From Teredinibacter turnerae (GTDB lineage: Bacteria > Pseudomonadota > Gammaproteobacteria > Pseudomonadales > Cellvibrionaceae), in NCBI RefSeq assembly GCF_037935975.1, contig NZ_CP149817.1:4650001-4714000 (forward strand): 64,000 nt of DNA. Reading direction: 5' to 3'. Shown piece by piece: positions 35,922 to 45,925 of the stretch (positions are counted from its first letter, which is position 1; every line of letters starts with the position of its first letter). The translations under genes and the position numbers were made by a program. The notes beneath the pieces are model-generated. The model was given only the letters and a program-made list of their open reading frames with translations, was not told where the DNA came from and did not search any database.

Positions 35922-37871
35922 TTAACCCCCACCAAGCGCCTTGCGGAAAGTCCGCTCCGCACTCTCCGCGTAGTAGATTTCCATCGCATCCAATCCTATT
36001 TTCAAACTTGTATCCTTGAGTGCTCGAACATCCAGATTGCCATTAGCTTTGGATAGCTCGCTGAGTTTTTCCAAATTCTCGGCAATCGGTGTGGCATCAT
36101 CACGCCCATAGGTCAACAAAACCGGGATTTTGGTTTTTGCGAGTTCGTCATACACACTGAGTCTCTCGAAATCAGCTCCTTTTAGCTTGCCGTCTGCTGC
36201 GAGCGAATCCCAAAAATTTCGTGCGTACCAGTAATCATTCTTTTTTAAATACTTGTAGTAGGCTTTTGGGTTTAACGGTGCAGAAAATAATGCAGCTCCT
36301 GAAAATAGTTCTGGCTTTCGCTTTAACGCCAGTCCAGCTGTAAAGCTCGAGTACCAGGTATATGAAAACAAGAATATTTTTGAATCCTGGTAACGTGGCT
36401 GTGAATGTACCCATTCAACCGTAGCGACCAAATCATCCGCCATATACTGAGGTAACTCCCCTTGCTTACCGTAGAGATAATCGACACCTCGTCCAGAGCA
36501 GCCACGATTATTAGTTTGATGCACTGTAAACCCTCGTGTCGCAAAAAATTGGGCATACGAATTGTAGGCCACCGCATAATTGCTTTCTAAACCAGGGCAA
36601 GGAATTAAAATTACTGGCGGGTTATCGTTTGCAGCGGTCGTGTTTGTGGTAATTCCATACAACGTTGTTTCCGGTGTTTTAAACTGGTATGCCTCTGGTT
36701 GATTGAGCACATAGCCAGTTCTTTCTTTTGCAAATTTAGCGACACTGATCAACTGACCGTTCGCCACATCCAAAACCTGCTCTATATAGGTATCAGTTGT
36801 GTTCAACGCTTCGACGTTACAAAAATTTAAACCACGGTCACAGCTCGTAATCAAGTTTTTTAGCTCAGGCTGTTTTTTATCCAATATTTTTTGGATTCGC
36901 TCATAATCTTTATCGAACCATTCCTGCTGCCAGCCGAGGTCATCCCTGTAACGTATGCCGGCCAATACCCCCAACTCGGGGCGAACCTCAATCACTACAT
37001 CGCTTGCCCAACCAATATCAACACCAGCTTTCTCCTTAATCACCCTTACGATGTTACCTGTTTTGGGGTCAAGTTCAACGAGGCGGTAGTAACCTGTACT
37101 GCGGTTTTCAGCTATATAAATATTATTGCTTTTTGGCGCGTAGCCAATAATTTGGTACCGATACTTTTCCCTTTCCTTCTTATTAAATACAAGAGGCTTT
37201 TTACTGGGAGACAGAACAGGATTCAACTCACCGCTTTCGCTATCAAACCAGAAATATTGTCTTTCTTTTTTCGTCTCTTTCAAACCTACCCGCGGAACAC
37301 CCAGGCTGTCCACGTACCAATCACTAACGCCGAGAGCTCGACCGTCGGCTAACACACGCTTTTCTCCAGTGCGAAAATTATATGCGTAGAGCAAGCTTTT
37401 ATCGTCGCTACTCGCCTCCAGCAGGACCTCTCCTTTGTCTCCGGGAATCAAGCCCCCCAAGTTCCAATATTTGTACCTTCTATCTTCATACGAACCCTTT
37501 TTATCTATTACCCTATTTACCATAACCTCAAGATTTGAACCGCTAGACTCCATCTTAACGATATAGCCATTTTTCTCATAAGCGATTACCTCATCAGATA
37601 GCCAAGTAATATCCCGATACTTATACTCCTGATCTACTTTAAAATTGTATTTAATTTTTTTGTTAGGAATGTCGTACACAGATATCGAAGATCCATCCAT
37701 TTTCCAATGCTTAATCAGTAAATATTTTCCGGATGGAGACAGTTTAAACTCGCCAAATTTAAACCCAGAAAAAAGAACACTCGAAGGCACAGGCTCTCGC
37801 AAGCGATCATCGCTCGCCTGCGCAAACATGGCTAATAAAGATACAACCAACAGAAGACCTAGCGCTCTCAT
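35922..37871 (-). CDS. S9 prolyl-oligopeptidase-like protein, catalytic residues lost
   Basis: 649 residues with a signal peptide, a beta-propeller-like N-terminal part and a C-terminal alpha/beta-hydrolase domain. It is clearly a paralogue of the upstream gene. Aligned to it, the nucleophile elbow GYSYGG is SYTWYS (Ser replaced by Thr505), the oxyanion-hole HGGP is PCPG, and the region of the catalytic His (GHGF) reads LKIG. Only the Asp (RDD, about 592) remains. The frame itself is intact, so I read this as a pseudoenzyme, perhaps a partner or inhibitor. Its ATG overlaps the upstream stop by 4 bases. Confidence 0.85.
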   Translation of the reverse strand: MRALGLLLVVSLLAMFAQASDDRLREPVPSSVLFSGFKFGEFKLSPSGKYLLIKHWKMDGSSISVYDIPNKKIKYNFKVDQEYKYRDITWLSDEVIAYEKNGYIVKMESSGSNLEVMVNRVIDKKGSYEDRRYKYWNLGGLIPGDKGEVLLEASSDDKSLLYAYNFRTGEKRVLADGRALGVSDWYVDSLGVPRVGLKETKKERQYFWFDSESGELNPVLSPSKKPLVFNKKEREKYRYQIIGYAPKSNNIYIAENRSTGYYRLVELDPKTGNIVRVIKEKAGVDIGWASDVVIEVRPELGVLAGIRYRDDLGWQQEWFDKDYERIQKILDKKQPELKNLITSCDRGLNFCNVEALNTTDTYIEQVLDVANGQLISVAKFAKERTGYVLNQPEAYQFKTPETTLYGITTNTTAANDNPPVILIPCPGLESNYAVAYNSYAQFFATRGFTVHQTNNRGCSGRGVDYLYGKQGELPQYMADDLVATVEWVHSQPRYQDSKIFLFSYTWYSSFTAGLALKRKPELFSGAALFSAPLNPKAYYKYLKKNDYWYARNFWDSLAADGKLKGADFERLSVYDELAKTKIPVLLTYGRDDATPIAENLEKLSELSKANGNLDVRALKDTSLKIGLDAMEIYYAESAERTFRKALGGG

Positions 37872-39865
37872 TTCGCCTCCTCGAACATCTTTAGAGCCTG
37901 CTCAACAAAATAGATGTTATTACTCGGATTTTTAAATCCATGTCCAACATTTTTAAATCTCTGAGTGCGAATATTAGGGTTATTTTTACGATCTAGTGCC
38001 TTTTTGAATTTATCGAATTGATCTACAGGTACTATAGGATCTTTGTCACCGTGCGCAATGAGAAGTGGTATTTTTATATTCGCCATATTTTCTGACGGAG
38101 AAGCGGCAGCCAGTTCTTTCTTGTTACTTTTCGCATCGCCTACCAACGTGTTCCAGTACTCATAGGCAAAATCGTAATCTTCTTTTTTGTAAAATTTTAG
38201 CTGCGCATTCAGATCTAACGGAGAAGCCATAGAGACTGCGGCCTTGTATAAATCCTTATACTTTATCGCGCTCATTATTGCTGCGTAACCACCATAACTG
38301 TAGCCATAGATGTAGACACGGTTGCGATCAACGTCGCCTTTGTCTATTAACCATTGTGCGCCATCGGCAATATCGTCGAGCATTACACCGTTTAAACTCT
38401 GTTTCGCAGCCAGCATATACCCGCGGCCCAAGCCAGCAGACCCCCGAAACTGCGGTTGCAATACGGCATATCCTCGCGTAGCGAAAAACTGGACTTCAGG
38501 GTCGTAGCCATAATAATCTCGCGCCCACGGTCCACCATGAGGCATAACTACCAGCGGAGGAGGTGCATCTGAACTGACAATAGGGGATGTCAGGTAGGCA
38601 TATATATCTGATCCATCTTTCGATTTATAGCTAACGAACGAGGTGGTGGCCAATGTATGATCAACGTAAATTTCAGTATCGTCGGAAACAACGGTGAAGC
38701 GCTTTTTATTTTTTATGAAGATTGACGTTTTTCCAGGTACTTGCTCACTAAAGCTAAACACCACATAAGAATTTCTATCGTCTGTCCAATCCATTATTAA
38801 GTTTGACGTATTTGGGTAAAAGCCATCAATAGTTGCTTGAATAGCTTTCACATCTTCGTCCAACCAAATGGTTACAGGCCGCTCCGCAGAATAGCGGATA
38901 CCGGCAAGTTGCTTCTTGTTACTATCGAATATAAATCCATTGTAAAAAATTTCGTGACTTTGTGGATTTGCGATATCGAAGCGCTTATTTTCTGCAAGCA
39001 CGTTTACTATTTTCTGTTTTTCTAGATTATATTCGACGTAGCGAAACTTGTCCTTTTCGATGTTTTCGGTGAGATACATCGACTTTCCATCAAACGAGAA
39101 AGCATTAAAAAAAACGCGCTGATTTACAAAAGACCGCCCGTCATAAGCTAGCGAGTTTCCCTCAATCATCATCGGCTTTAAAAGCAATTTTGTCTCGTCA
39201 CTTCCTTCTACTTGAAATACTTCAACCTGACCTTTCTTATATCTATAAGCAAGGCGCACGTTACCCTGCATATCCGTAGACCATTCATGAATCTTATGTT
39301 TTTTGCCGTTTGCAATATCTGTTTTTTCGCCAGTAAACATATTAAATTTTGAAATGCTGGCGTAGCCTTTGATATCTTCTCCCCGCAAGAGAATATTCTC
39401 TGCATCGTTAGGCAACATACTGGCGATAGACCAGCCTCGCCAATGGCGCATGACATCGTACCAACTGTCTATACCTTCCATGTCGTATATGTGGTCCATC
39501 AACACAACGTTTTCAGTGCCCGCCGTATTCACCGATTTTATCCGACCGGCCATATTGTATATAAGACGAAATTCGTCTATCCAATAAAATTGGGTTACTA
39601 CATCCGACCCCAGATTAAAACGCGCTTTTATCTCAAGTTTATCTACGTCGACAATGTTCAGGTAAACGGTTTCACCGGAGAGTGTCAGGTATGCCAGCAG
39701 CTTTCCCTGAGGCGACAAAGCATGCATATGCGCCTGATTGGGGTTGAACAGTACTCCTGCCGGTATAGGGGAGTACTCCTGAGCAATCGCTTTCGGTATT
39801 AGAAAAAGGATGAAGAGATAGGTAATGAGGGAGATAATCGAGAATGCTTGTTTCCGAACTTGCAT
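37868..39865 (-). CDS. Secreted S9-family peptidase (prolyl oligopeptidase type)
   Basis: 665 residues from the ATG at 39865; an ATG at 39892 would add nine. A signal peptide ends near AIAQEY. The propeller-like N-terminal region is followed by the peptidase domain with PHGGPW, the nucleophile elbow GYSYGGY (Ser at about 523), Asp in HGDKDP (about 609) and His in GHGF (about 642), so the triad is complete. By family it removes dipeptides or cleaves after Pro or similar residues of small peptides in the periplasm. Coupled by a 4-base overlap to its degenerate paralogue. Confidence 0.88.
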   Translation of the reverse strand: MQVRKQAFSIISLITYLFILFLIPKAIAQEYSPIPAGVLFNPNQAHMHALSPQGKLLAYLTLSGETVYLNIVDVDKLEIKARFNLGSDVVTQFYWIDEFRLIYNMAGRIKSVNTAGTENVVLMDHIYDMEGIDSWYDVMRHWRGWSIASMLPNDAENILLRGEDIKGYASISKFNMFTGEKTDIANGKKHKIHEWSTDMQGNVRLAYRYKKGQVEVFQVEGSDETKLLLKPMMIEGNSLAYDGRSFVNQRVFFNAFSFDGKSMYLTENIEKDKFRYVEYNLEKQKIVNVLAENKRFDIANPQSHEIFYNGFIFDSNKKQLAGIRYSAERPVTIWLDEDVKAIQATIDGFYPNTSNLIMDWTDDRNSYVVFSFSEQVPGKTSIFIKNKKRFTVVSDDTEIYVDHTLATTSFVSYKSKDGSDIYAYLTSPIVSSDAPPPLVVMPHGGPWARDYYGYDPEVQFFATRGYAVLQPQFRGSAGLGRGYMLAAKQSLNGVMLDDIADGAQWLIDKGDVDRNRVYIYGYSYGGYAAIMSAIKYKDLYKAAVSMASPLDLNAQLKFYKKEDYDFAYEYWNTLVGDAKSNKKELAAASPSENMANIKIPLLIAHGDKDPIVPVDQFDKFKKALDRKNNPNIRTQRFKNVGHGFKNPSNNIYFVEQALKMFEEAK

Positions 39866-39892
39866 TGTGTTTTCCTTGATTCCGTATATCAA

Positions 39893-40336
39893 TAGGCGAA
39901 GCTATCAAATATCCGCAAACGCATCAAGAAGTTACAATGTCTAAGTCCACCACAAAGGCTTTCGAGCCGCTTTTTAGTAGATACTTACCCAAGGATAAGG
40001 TCGTTAGCCTGCGCAACTAGGTATTTGGTACTACAGTGACTTCACATGATCAATATTTACCAAGCTTATCGATCGGAACAAAACAAAGCAATTACGCGAC
40101 TATCAGGTATATCTGTGCGGTCACAGGCGTAGTGGGTGGAGCGACTGCAAATACAAGTCGGCCTGCCGTACCTACCCTGCAGCGCTTACCAACAAACACC
40201 CGCAGGGCAGATATGTCTCACTAAGGCGTGATACGCAAGCATTGTGAGTAACTCAGTTGCCTGATCACCCCACCACCATGTTGCGTCGGCGAATAGACTG
40301 TTTTTTGCACACGGTCACATATATGCAATCTCAACT
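39893..40336. other. Intergenic region without a gene
   Basis: About 440 bases between the S9 pair and the nuclease. No supported frame on either strand and no clear hairpin or repeat. Confidence 0.5.
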
Positions 40337-41080
40337 TTAACTTAAATCACACCCGGAAGGCAGCGACCAGGATTTGGACGGTACCATGTACTTAAAACTG
40401 CTGGGTACGGGAATGCTTTCACCGGTTGCGCTTTCAATAGCGTTGATGCTCTTTAGGTAGTTATCGAGTTTACTTTTTGTTGCCGCGGTATCATTGTTAA
40501 TAATCCAACCGATTGCGTCTATAACGTTGCCGTAATAGTCCTGTTTGATAAGCACTTTCCAGTACTTCTTCGGTGTTGGTGTGCCGTGGGAACTTAAAAA
40601 ATAGTTGTTCTTCACACCGGCAGACCAAACCGGTCCGCCGAGCACACGGATATCGGTAAACTCACGGTAGCATTCGGTAATTTCTTCGGTTTTTAGCCAG
40701 GCGCCCTGATTCATCTGACTCACCTGTGGCAGGATGTTTGTCATGTAATTTGCGCGCTTGATTGCGGTTGCACTGAAGTCCATATGGTTGGAGGCGACCA
40801 TGTGACCGCGATCGTACCCGGAGTGGACAGACTCGTATGATCTTGTCGTTTTTTGCTGACAGCTTGTGCTGATGTACGGATCGGTAGTGAAAGACGACGG
40901 CCGGCTTTGATTGCCAGAGTCTGCCCATAATAAGTAATCGAATTTAACGGCAGATCGCTTATTGCAATCGATCCACAATTTAAAGTAACTGTAGTTGTGG
41001 CTTACCACAGCGGCTTTAGCTGGCAGTGTGACCACGAAGCTCAAGATGAATCCACAAATCAAAAGGGCGTGCTTGTTCAT
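40337..41080 (-). CDS. Secreted DNA/RNA non-specific endonuclease
   Basis: 247 residues with a signal peptide (cleavage near AKA-AV). The nuclease signature YDRGHMVASNHMD (base His93) and the metal-site segment ILPQVSQMNQGAW are present, as in the Serratia nuclease family. Four Cys in the mature part may form disulfides. Probably periplasmic or secreted, for nucleic-acid scavenging. Monocistronic. Confidence 0.88.
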   Translation of the reverse strand: MNKHALLICGFILSFVVTLPAKAAVVSHNYSYFKLWIDCNKRSAVKFDYLLWADSGNQSRPSSFTTDPYISTSCQQKTTRSYESVHSGYDRGHMVASNHMDFSATAIKRANYMTNILPQVSQMNQGAWLKTEEITECYREFTDIRVLGGPVWSAGVKNNYFLSSHGTPTPKKYWKVLIKQDYYGNVIDAIGWIINNDTAATKSKLDNYLKSINAIESATGESIPVPSSFKYMVPSKSWSLPSGCDLS

Positions 41081-41426
41081 AAATAACGTCTCTCAGGTTA
41101 GGGGAGGCGCTATTAAAAGGTGGCTCTGTGACAGAATGAGGGACGAGCAAGACGCATTTCTTATGTGCGCCCCGAACGATATACACAATTGCAATATTTC
41201 GAAATGAGCATGGGGTTAGCGCCGAAACACGGCGGCCTGCGGGGTATTGCACCCACCTGCAGGCATTGCTATATCGATGAATTTTTTATTTCACCGGCGC
41301 GTAAAACATGCAGATTATGACAGCGCGTCGTTTGCGCCGGACAAGCGCGCCTGCAGGCACTAACCTGGAGCGGCTTTATCAGCTAGACTGCATGTATTAA
41401 TGACGTAATATTATCTTGCTCAATCC
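41081..41426. other. Divergent promoter region
   Basis: About 345 bases between the divergent nuclease and SMP-30 genes. Several CCTGCAGGC-like short palindromes occur near 41260-41360. No coding frame supported. Confidence 0.45.
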
Positions 41427-42323
41427 ATGCTTCGATCTGTTTCTCTACTGCTACTCACCTCCTTACTACTCGGCTGCGCGCCAGCGATACGTAAAGGGCC
41501 TTCGGGCACCAACCCCTTTCACGTTGAACAACTCGACTTACCGGCTTTTGAGCTGGCGGAAGGTCCGACGTGGGATGGCGGGGAGCTGCTGTTTTTTACC
41601 GACATATTCGCCAGCAAGCTGTATAAATACAATTTGCGCACTGGCGAGCTTGCCACCGAACATGACGAAACCCACGCCGCCAATGGCATGGCGATGGATG
41701 ACAAAGGCAAACTTTGGATATGCACCCAGGGGCTTGGGCGCATTTCGCTGTACGATCCTATAACCGCCACCTTGCGCCCCATCTTAAGTAGCTATCAAGG
41801 GAAACGCTTCAATCATCCCAACGACATCACGCTAGACGACCATGGCGGCGCCTATTTTACGGACCCGGCCTGGGACCCGGTAAAGCATCGTCATCAACCG
41901 ATTAACGGTATCTACTATGTTGGCCACGACGGTGACGCCCATTTGCTCGACGCCAATCTGGACAAGCCAAATGGGATTTTGTTGAGCAAGGACGGCAAGT
42001 TCCTGTATGTGGTCGATATGGGGACCAACGCATTCCTGCGCTACCCGGTTGTGCAACCAGGCGTTGTTACCAGGCCCGAGGTGTTCGCCACACTGAACAC
42101 CGAAGGTGTCCGTGTCGCCGCGCCAGATGGGTTGGAGGAAGATGCGGAAGGTAACATCTATGTGGCAACAGAAAACGGCATTCAGGTTTTTACACCCACT
42201 GGCCAGTTTCTCTACCGCGTGGCTCTGCCGCAAAGGCCTACGAATCTGGAGTTTATCGATAGGAAAGAAAAGGAGATGATCGTTACATCTGCTAATTATT
42301 TATTTCGACTACGCAGAGAGTGA
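41427..42323 (+). CDS. SMP-30/gluconolactonase-like lipoprotein
   Basis: 298 residues; signal peptide with lipobox LLLGC (Cys17). The propeller repeats contain the metal-site residues expected for the SMP-30 family: AEGPTWD at the N-terminus, HPNDITLDDHGG, and DKPNGILLSKDG. By family it could be a lactonase acting on sugar lactones, here outside the cytoplasm. Substrate is not proven; neighbours do not define it. Confidence 0.8.
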   Translation: MLRSVSLLLLTSLLLGCAPAIRKGPSGTNPFHVEQLDLPAFELAEGPTWDGGELLFFTDIFASKLYKYNLRTGELATEHDETHAANGMAMDDKGKLWICTQGLGRISLYDPITATLRPILSSYQGKRFNHPNDITLDDHGGAYFTDPAWDPVKHRHQPINGIYYVGHDGDAHLLDANLDKPNGILLSKDGKFLYVVDMGTNAFLRYPVVQPGVVTRPEVFATLNTEGVRVAAPDGLEEDAEGNIYVATENGIQVFTPTGQFLYRVALPQRPTNLEFIDRKEKEMIVTSANYLFRLRRE

Positions 42324-42324
42324 G

Positions 42325-42400
42325 TGCAGGGAGCGACTTCTAGTAACTACTTCTAATGACTATTTCTAGTAGCTCCTGCTAGGAAGTTATTTTGGTAACT
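42325..42400. repeat. Imperfect CTTCTAGTAACTA repeats
   Basis: About four degenerate 12-15-base units (CTTCTAGTAACTA, CTTCTAATGACTA, TTTCTAGTAGCTC, CTGCTAGGAAGTT) after the SMP-30 gene. No function seen. Confidence 0.5.
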
Positions 42401-42503
42401 CTTTTTGGGAATCGCCCCCAGAAACAACGCGAACGAACGAATTCACAAAACCACACGTCTAAATAGAGAGAGCCGACTCATGCAGCGGCTGGACTGGGGT
42501 CGA

Positions 42504-43400
42504 TCACGTCCGTGCCTGGCTGCCAACGGCCAGCGAATCGCGAAAATGCTCACGGTAGCGGCGGGACAAGCTCAACACCTTGCCGTCTTTGAGCGTTACC
42601 CGGTGATCACCCGTGTCCAGCGGTTCAATATGCGCGACCGCTCGGCTGCTGACAATGGTCGAGCGGTGAATACGAATAAAACCTGGCGCAGGCAGAAGTT
42701 CAGCCAGCCGGGCCATGGTAATGCGCATGGGATACACCGCTGCGCCCACATGTAAATTGGCGTAGTTGCCCGCGGCTTCAACCCAGTCTATGTCTGCCGT
42801 GTGGATTAAAAACTCTTTACCCAGCTTCTTGACCAGCAATTGCTGGGGTGGGCTTTCCTCAGCGGGCACGGACTTTTCTCCCGTGGGCACATAGGTGGCC
42901 TCTCCACGCAGCCGCAGTACCATAAGACGGTAGCCGGAGATCACAAAGAGAATAAGGACGTAGCTCATAAAGTCCTTGCGGTATTCATAAAAAAACACGT
43001 ACCACCACCCGGCATCGAACGGCTGATACAGGCTACCTGCAAGCCAGTACCACAGCTTGCGCAAGGCCATCATCGTAAGTACATGCACCAGTGAAAACGG
43101 TATGGTTAAAAGCACATGCAAGAGCGCCTGTTGATACCAGGGTTTATTCTCTATCCAGCGGGGCAGCGCAATTGTCATCGCCCATATCAACAAAAGAACC
43201 GCAGCTGTGCTGGTTAACTCCCAACATAGAGGTTCCCAGAATGGCAACGGGCGCCCAAAGGCGGCGGCATCCATCATCACTGTCGTAGTGAGCACCAGCA
43301 CATTCAGGGCACCCCAACCAATGAGCAGTACCGTGCACCAAAGTCGCTGATGGGCCAAAAAATGCTGCTTGAATTTGTCGGCCCGTTTAACCTCTGTCAT
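42504..43400 (-). CDS. Membrane-bound LytTR-family transcription regulator
   Basis: 298 residues: about four transmembrane helices (residues 15-160), a linker, then a C-terminal LytTR DNA-binding domain (IDWVEAAGNYANLHVG, IRIHRSTIVSSRAVAHIEP, LSRRYREHF). No receiver domain, so it probably senses a signal in or at the membrane directly. Its start overlaps the head of the divergent acyltransferase frame, and the two likely share a promoter region. Confidence 0.85.
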   Translation of the reverse strand: MTEVKRADKFKQHFLAHQRLWCTVLLIGWGALNVLVLTTTVMMDAAAFGRPLPFWEPLCWELTSTAAVLLLIWAMTIALPRWIENKPWYQQALLHVLLTIPFSLVHVLTMMALRKLWYWLAGSLYQPFDAGWWYVFFYEYRKDFMSYVLILFVISGYRLMVLRLRGEATYVPTGEKSVPAEESPPQQLLVKKLGKEFLIHTADIDWVEAAGNYANLHVGAAVYPMRITMARLAELLPAPGFIRIHRSTIVSSRAVAHIEPLDTGDHRVTLKDGKVLSLSRRYREHFRDSLAVGSQART

Positions 43401-43548
43401 CTGTTACTTAACTCCACGCACCACACCCGTCCCAATGGGCTTCCGGTTATCACTATTGCACGTAAATCAATCACTTAGCGCTACCTTTTCCTATGCTCCG
43501 CGACCACCATGCACTGGTATTTCTGACCAAGATTGCGGGACATTCTGT

Positions 43549-44748
43549 ATGCAAAATATTCGTTACCACGAGCTCGACTGGCTGCGAGTAGGCGCTTTTG
43601 CGCTGCTCATTTTCTACCACACAGGGATGTACTACGTCGCGGAATGGGGCTGGCACTATAAAAGCCTTCACCAGAGCGAGAGCTTACAGTTTCTGATGCT
43701 GTGGTCCAACCAGTGGCGAATGTCGCTGCTGTTTATTATCAGCGGTTTCGCTGTCGCCACTATGTTGCAGCGCAACAAGCCCAGCCGTTTTTTTACCCAG
43801 CAACCCACGCGCCTGATTGTTCCACTCATATTCGGCATGCTTGTGGTTGTGGTTCCACAGGTATACATAGAAGCGGTTCACATTGGGCTGATCGAGCGCG
43901 GCTACAGTTACCTGTCGTTTTGGGGTGCCTACCTGGATCAAGACTCTCCTTTGTTTGAGGGGCACAAAACCATCGACGACCTCCATATCACCTGGAACCA
44001 TCTCTGGTATCTCCCCTATTTGCTGACCTATTCACTTGCTGCCGGAGCAGCCTACTACACCATGGGGTCGCGCCAGCGGGCGTGGCTGCGCCTTGTGGTG
44101 TCGCAATCACCCGCCTGGATCACCGTTTTGCTGCTACCGGTTATCCTGCTCAGTTTAAACAGCCGCTGGCTCTACGAGGATTACCCGCCAACCAACGCCC
44201 TGTTCGGCGACTATTTTAATCACGGCCGCTATGGCATAGCATTTCTCTTCGGCATGCTTATTTGCACGCAAGCGAAGTGCTGGCAATGGGTCAAGGAGGT
44301 GCGGCATGCGACACTCCCGATGGCAATCCTCACTTATGGGTTTATTGCCTTTAGTTTTTCTGGTGGTGAACTTGGCGAGGGCACGCTCGCCGAGTGGCTG
44401 ACAACGGCATTGTGGGCACTGAACAAATGGCTTTGGTTATTGACTATTCTCGGCTGGGCGCAAGCGCTGCTTCGCCGCGAAAGCCGCGCGGTACGTTATT
44501 TAAATCGCGGGGTTTATTGCTACTACATTTTGCACCAAACCTGCATTCTGGTATTCGCATTTTGGTTGCGCCCCTACGATTTGCCACCGGGTATTGAAGC
44601 CGCTGCGCTGATTCTTCTCACGCTAGCCAGTTGCGCGCTTGCCTACGAGCTACTTCGTCGAATTCCGGTCGTAGCCTTCGTTTTTGGTATTCCGCGAAAA
44701 AAGAAAGAATCTTCCAAAGCATATTTAACGCCCCAAACTACTGTTTGA
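43549..44748 (+). CDS. Acyltransferase-3-family membrane protein
   Basis: 399 residues with ten or so hydrophobic helices. RYHELDWLRVGAFALLIFYH is the acyltransferase-3 N-terminal motif with its Arg and His, and FIISGFAVA follows. Members O-acylate sugars or glucans at the inner membrane. The ATG at 43549 is chosen because it begins this motif; the 60-residue upstream extension to 43369 overlaps the LytTR gene and looks non-coding. Possibly controlled by the divergent LytTR regulator. Confidence 0.8.
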   Translation: MQNIRYHELDWLRVGAFALLIFYHTGMYYVAEWGWHYKSLHQSESLQFLMLWSNQWRMSLLFIISGFAVATMLQRNKPSRFFTQQPTRLIVPLIFGMLVVVVPQVYIEAVHIGLIERGYSYLSFWGAYLDQDSPLFEGHKTIDDLHITWNHLWYLPYLLTYSLAAGAAYYTMGSRQRAWLRLVVSQSPAWITVLLLPVILLSLNSRWLYEDYPPTNALFGDYFNHGRYGIAFLFGMLICTQAKCWQWVKEVRHATLPMAILTYGFIAFSFSGGELGEGTLAEWLTTALWALNKWLWLLTILGWAQALLRRESRAVRYLNRGVYCYYILHQTCILVFAFWLRPYDLPPGIEAAALILLTLASCALAYELLRRIPVVAFVFGIPRKKKESSKAYLTPQTTV

Positions 44749-44756
44749 TTTCCACA

Positions 44757-44788
44757 CTAAAACGCCCTGCTTTAGGGCGTTTTAGTGT
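44757..44788 (+). terminator. Terminator after the acyltransferase gene
   Basis: CTAAAACGCCCTG-CTTT-AGGGCGTTTTAG hairpin between 44758 and 44787, with symmetric A and T runs, so it can work on both strands. Confidence 0.8.
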
Positions 44789-44917
44789 AAGGTTTTAATA
44801 CGAGGAAAATATAAAAGTATTTCGCGCCATTTTTTTTTAAAATGGTTGTGCCAGATAAAAAAATTGTGTCGCAAATGAATTAGAATCGCCGCGATTTTAA
44901 TAACAAGGAAATGCGCC

Positions 44918-45889
44918 ATGCTTAACTCTCCTCTTTCACATGCAAACCAAGAATTTTCATCTCCCGTCATCGAAGGAAATTGCAGCTTTCAGATTGTGGA
45001 TAACACCTTATATCTGAATGTCGATAAAGTGTTAAATAATCGTCCCGTTGGGGATGTAAGCGGAACCTTAGCCGTAGAATTGTGGGGATTGCGGCTGCCT
45101 TATAGCGGCGGCGAGTTCGATGGCGTTGCGCTGGCAGGTGCTTATATTGGAGAAATATTTGGCCAGCATTTTCTGGGTGGCAATACGTTTGAAGTGCCGT
45201 TTAGTGAGCCACCTGTGGGTACCTGGCACCTGACGCTGATGTTGCGCGAGTGGACGAATAGTGGCTTCGTAACCCGCGACCACATTAATTTCCCTGTACC
45301 CTATGTTGTCAATTGGGTGCCGGAACTGGTACATAAATCCCAGGGCAAAATACTAAATTTACCCGTCGATAGAGAACCGAAATTGACGAATGCCGAAAAA
45401 GGCATTATTTTGCGCGAAAATACACCGGAAGAAAAAATACATTCGCCAAAACACGCAGACGAAGACATTTTAATACCAAAAAAACCTGCTGGCGAAAAAG
45501 CTGTAAAGCTTGAGCCCACTGAAACTGCATCGACCAAAACACCAGCCGCTGATGCAACGCCGGCTATAACAGTACCAGCAGAAAAAACACCTACAAAAAC
45601 CACCCCCGCGAAAACAATTCCCACAGAAACAAAACCGGCGCCCCAGGTGAAATCCTCACCAATAATAAAGCCAAAAAAATTAAAAAAAACCGCCAAGGCG
45701 ACAGCGATTGAGCTCGTTAATGTGAACAGTGCCACGCTCGCGGAAGTACAAAGCCTTAAAGGCGTATCCGCTGCCCTGGCTAAAGAAATCATCGCCCGGC
45801 GCCCCTACAAGGAAACCGGAGATCTGCTGAAAGTCAAAGGAATGGGAGCCAAGTTGCTGGAAAAACTGCGCACAAGTATTACGCTTTAA
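44918..45889 (+). CDS. Helix-hairpin-helix protein with novel N-terminal domain
   Basis: 323 residues, start ATG with AAGGA upstream. Residues 1-145 are a beta-rich domain I do not recognise (VEGNCSFQIVDN-like strands, LAVELWGLRLPYSGG). Residues 150-260 are a Lys/Thr/Pro/Ala-rich linker. Residues 262-323 are a ComEA-type double HhH (LVNVNSATLAEVQSLKGV, LLKVKGMGAKLLEKL) that binds DNA or a protein partner. No signal peptide, unlike ComEA. Role unknown. Confidence 0.7.
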   Translation: MLNSPLSHANQEFSSPVIEGNCSFQIVDNTLYLNVDKVLNNRPVGDVSGTLAVELWGLRLPYSGGEFDGVALAGAYIGEIFGQHFLGGNTFEVPFSEPPVGTWHLTLMLREWTNSGFVTRDHINFPVPYVVNWVPELVHKSQGKILNLPVDREPKLTNAEKGIILRENTPEEKIHSPKHADEDILIPKKPAGEKAVKLEPTETASTKTPAADATPAITVPAEKTPTKTTPAKTIPTETKPAPQVKSSPIIKPKKLKKTAKATAIELVNVNSATLAEVQSLKGVSAALAKEIIARRPYKETGDLLKVKGMGAKLLEKLRTSITL

Positions 45890-45925
45890 TACGCGATATA
45901 ACCCATTAAAAAGTAGCCGTAACCT

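Noticed and set aside
30727-41080. Integrative element using tRNA-Leu as attachment site
   Set aside because: No duplicated 3' tRNA end and no integrase gene were found in the interval.
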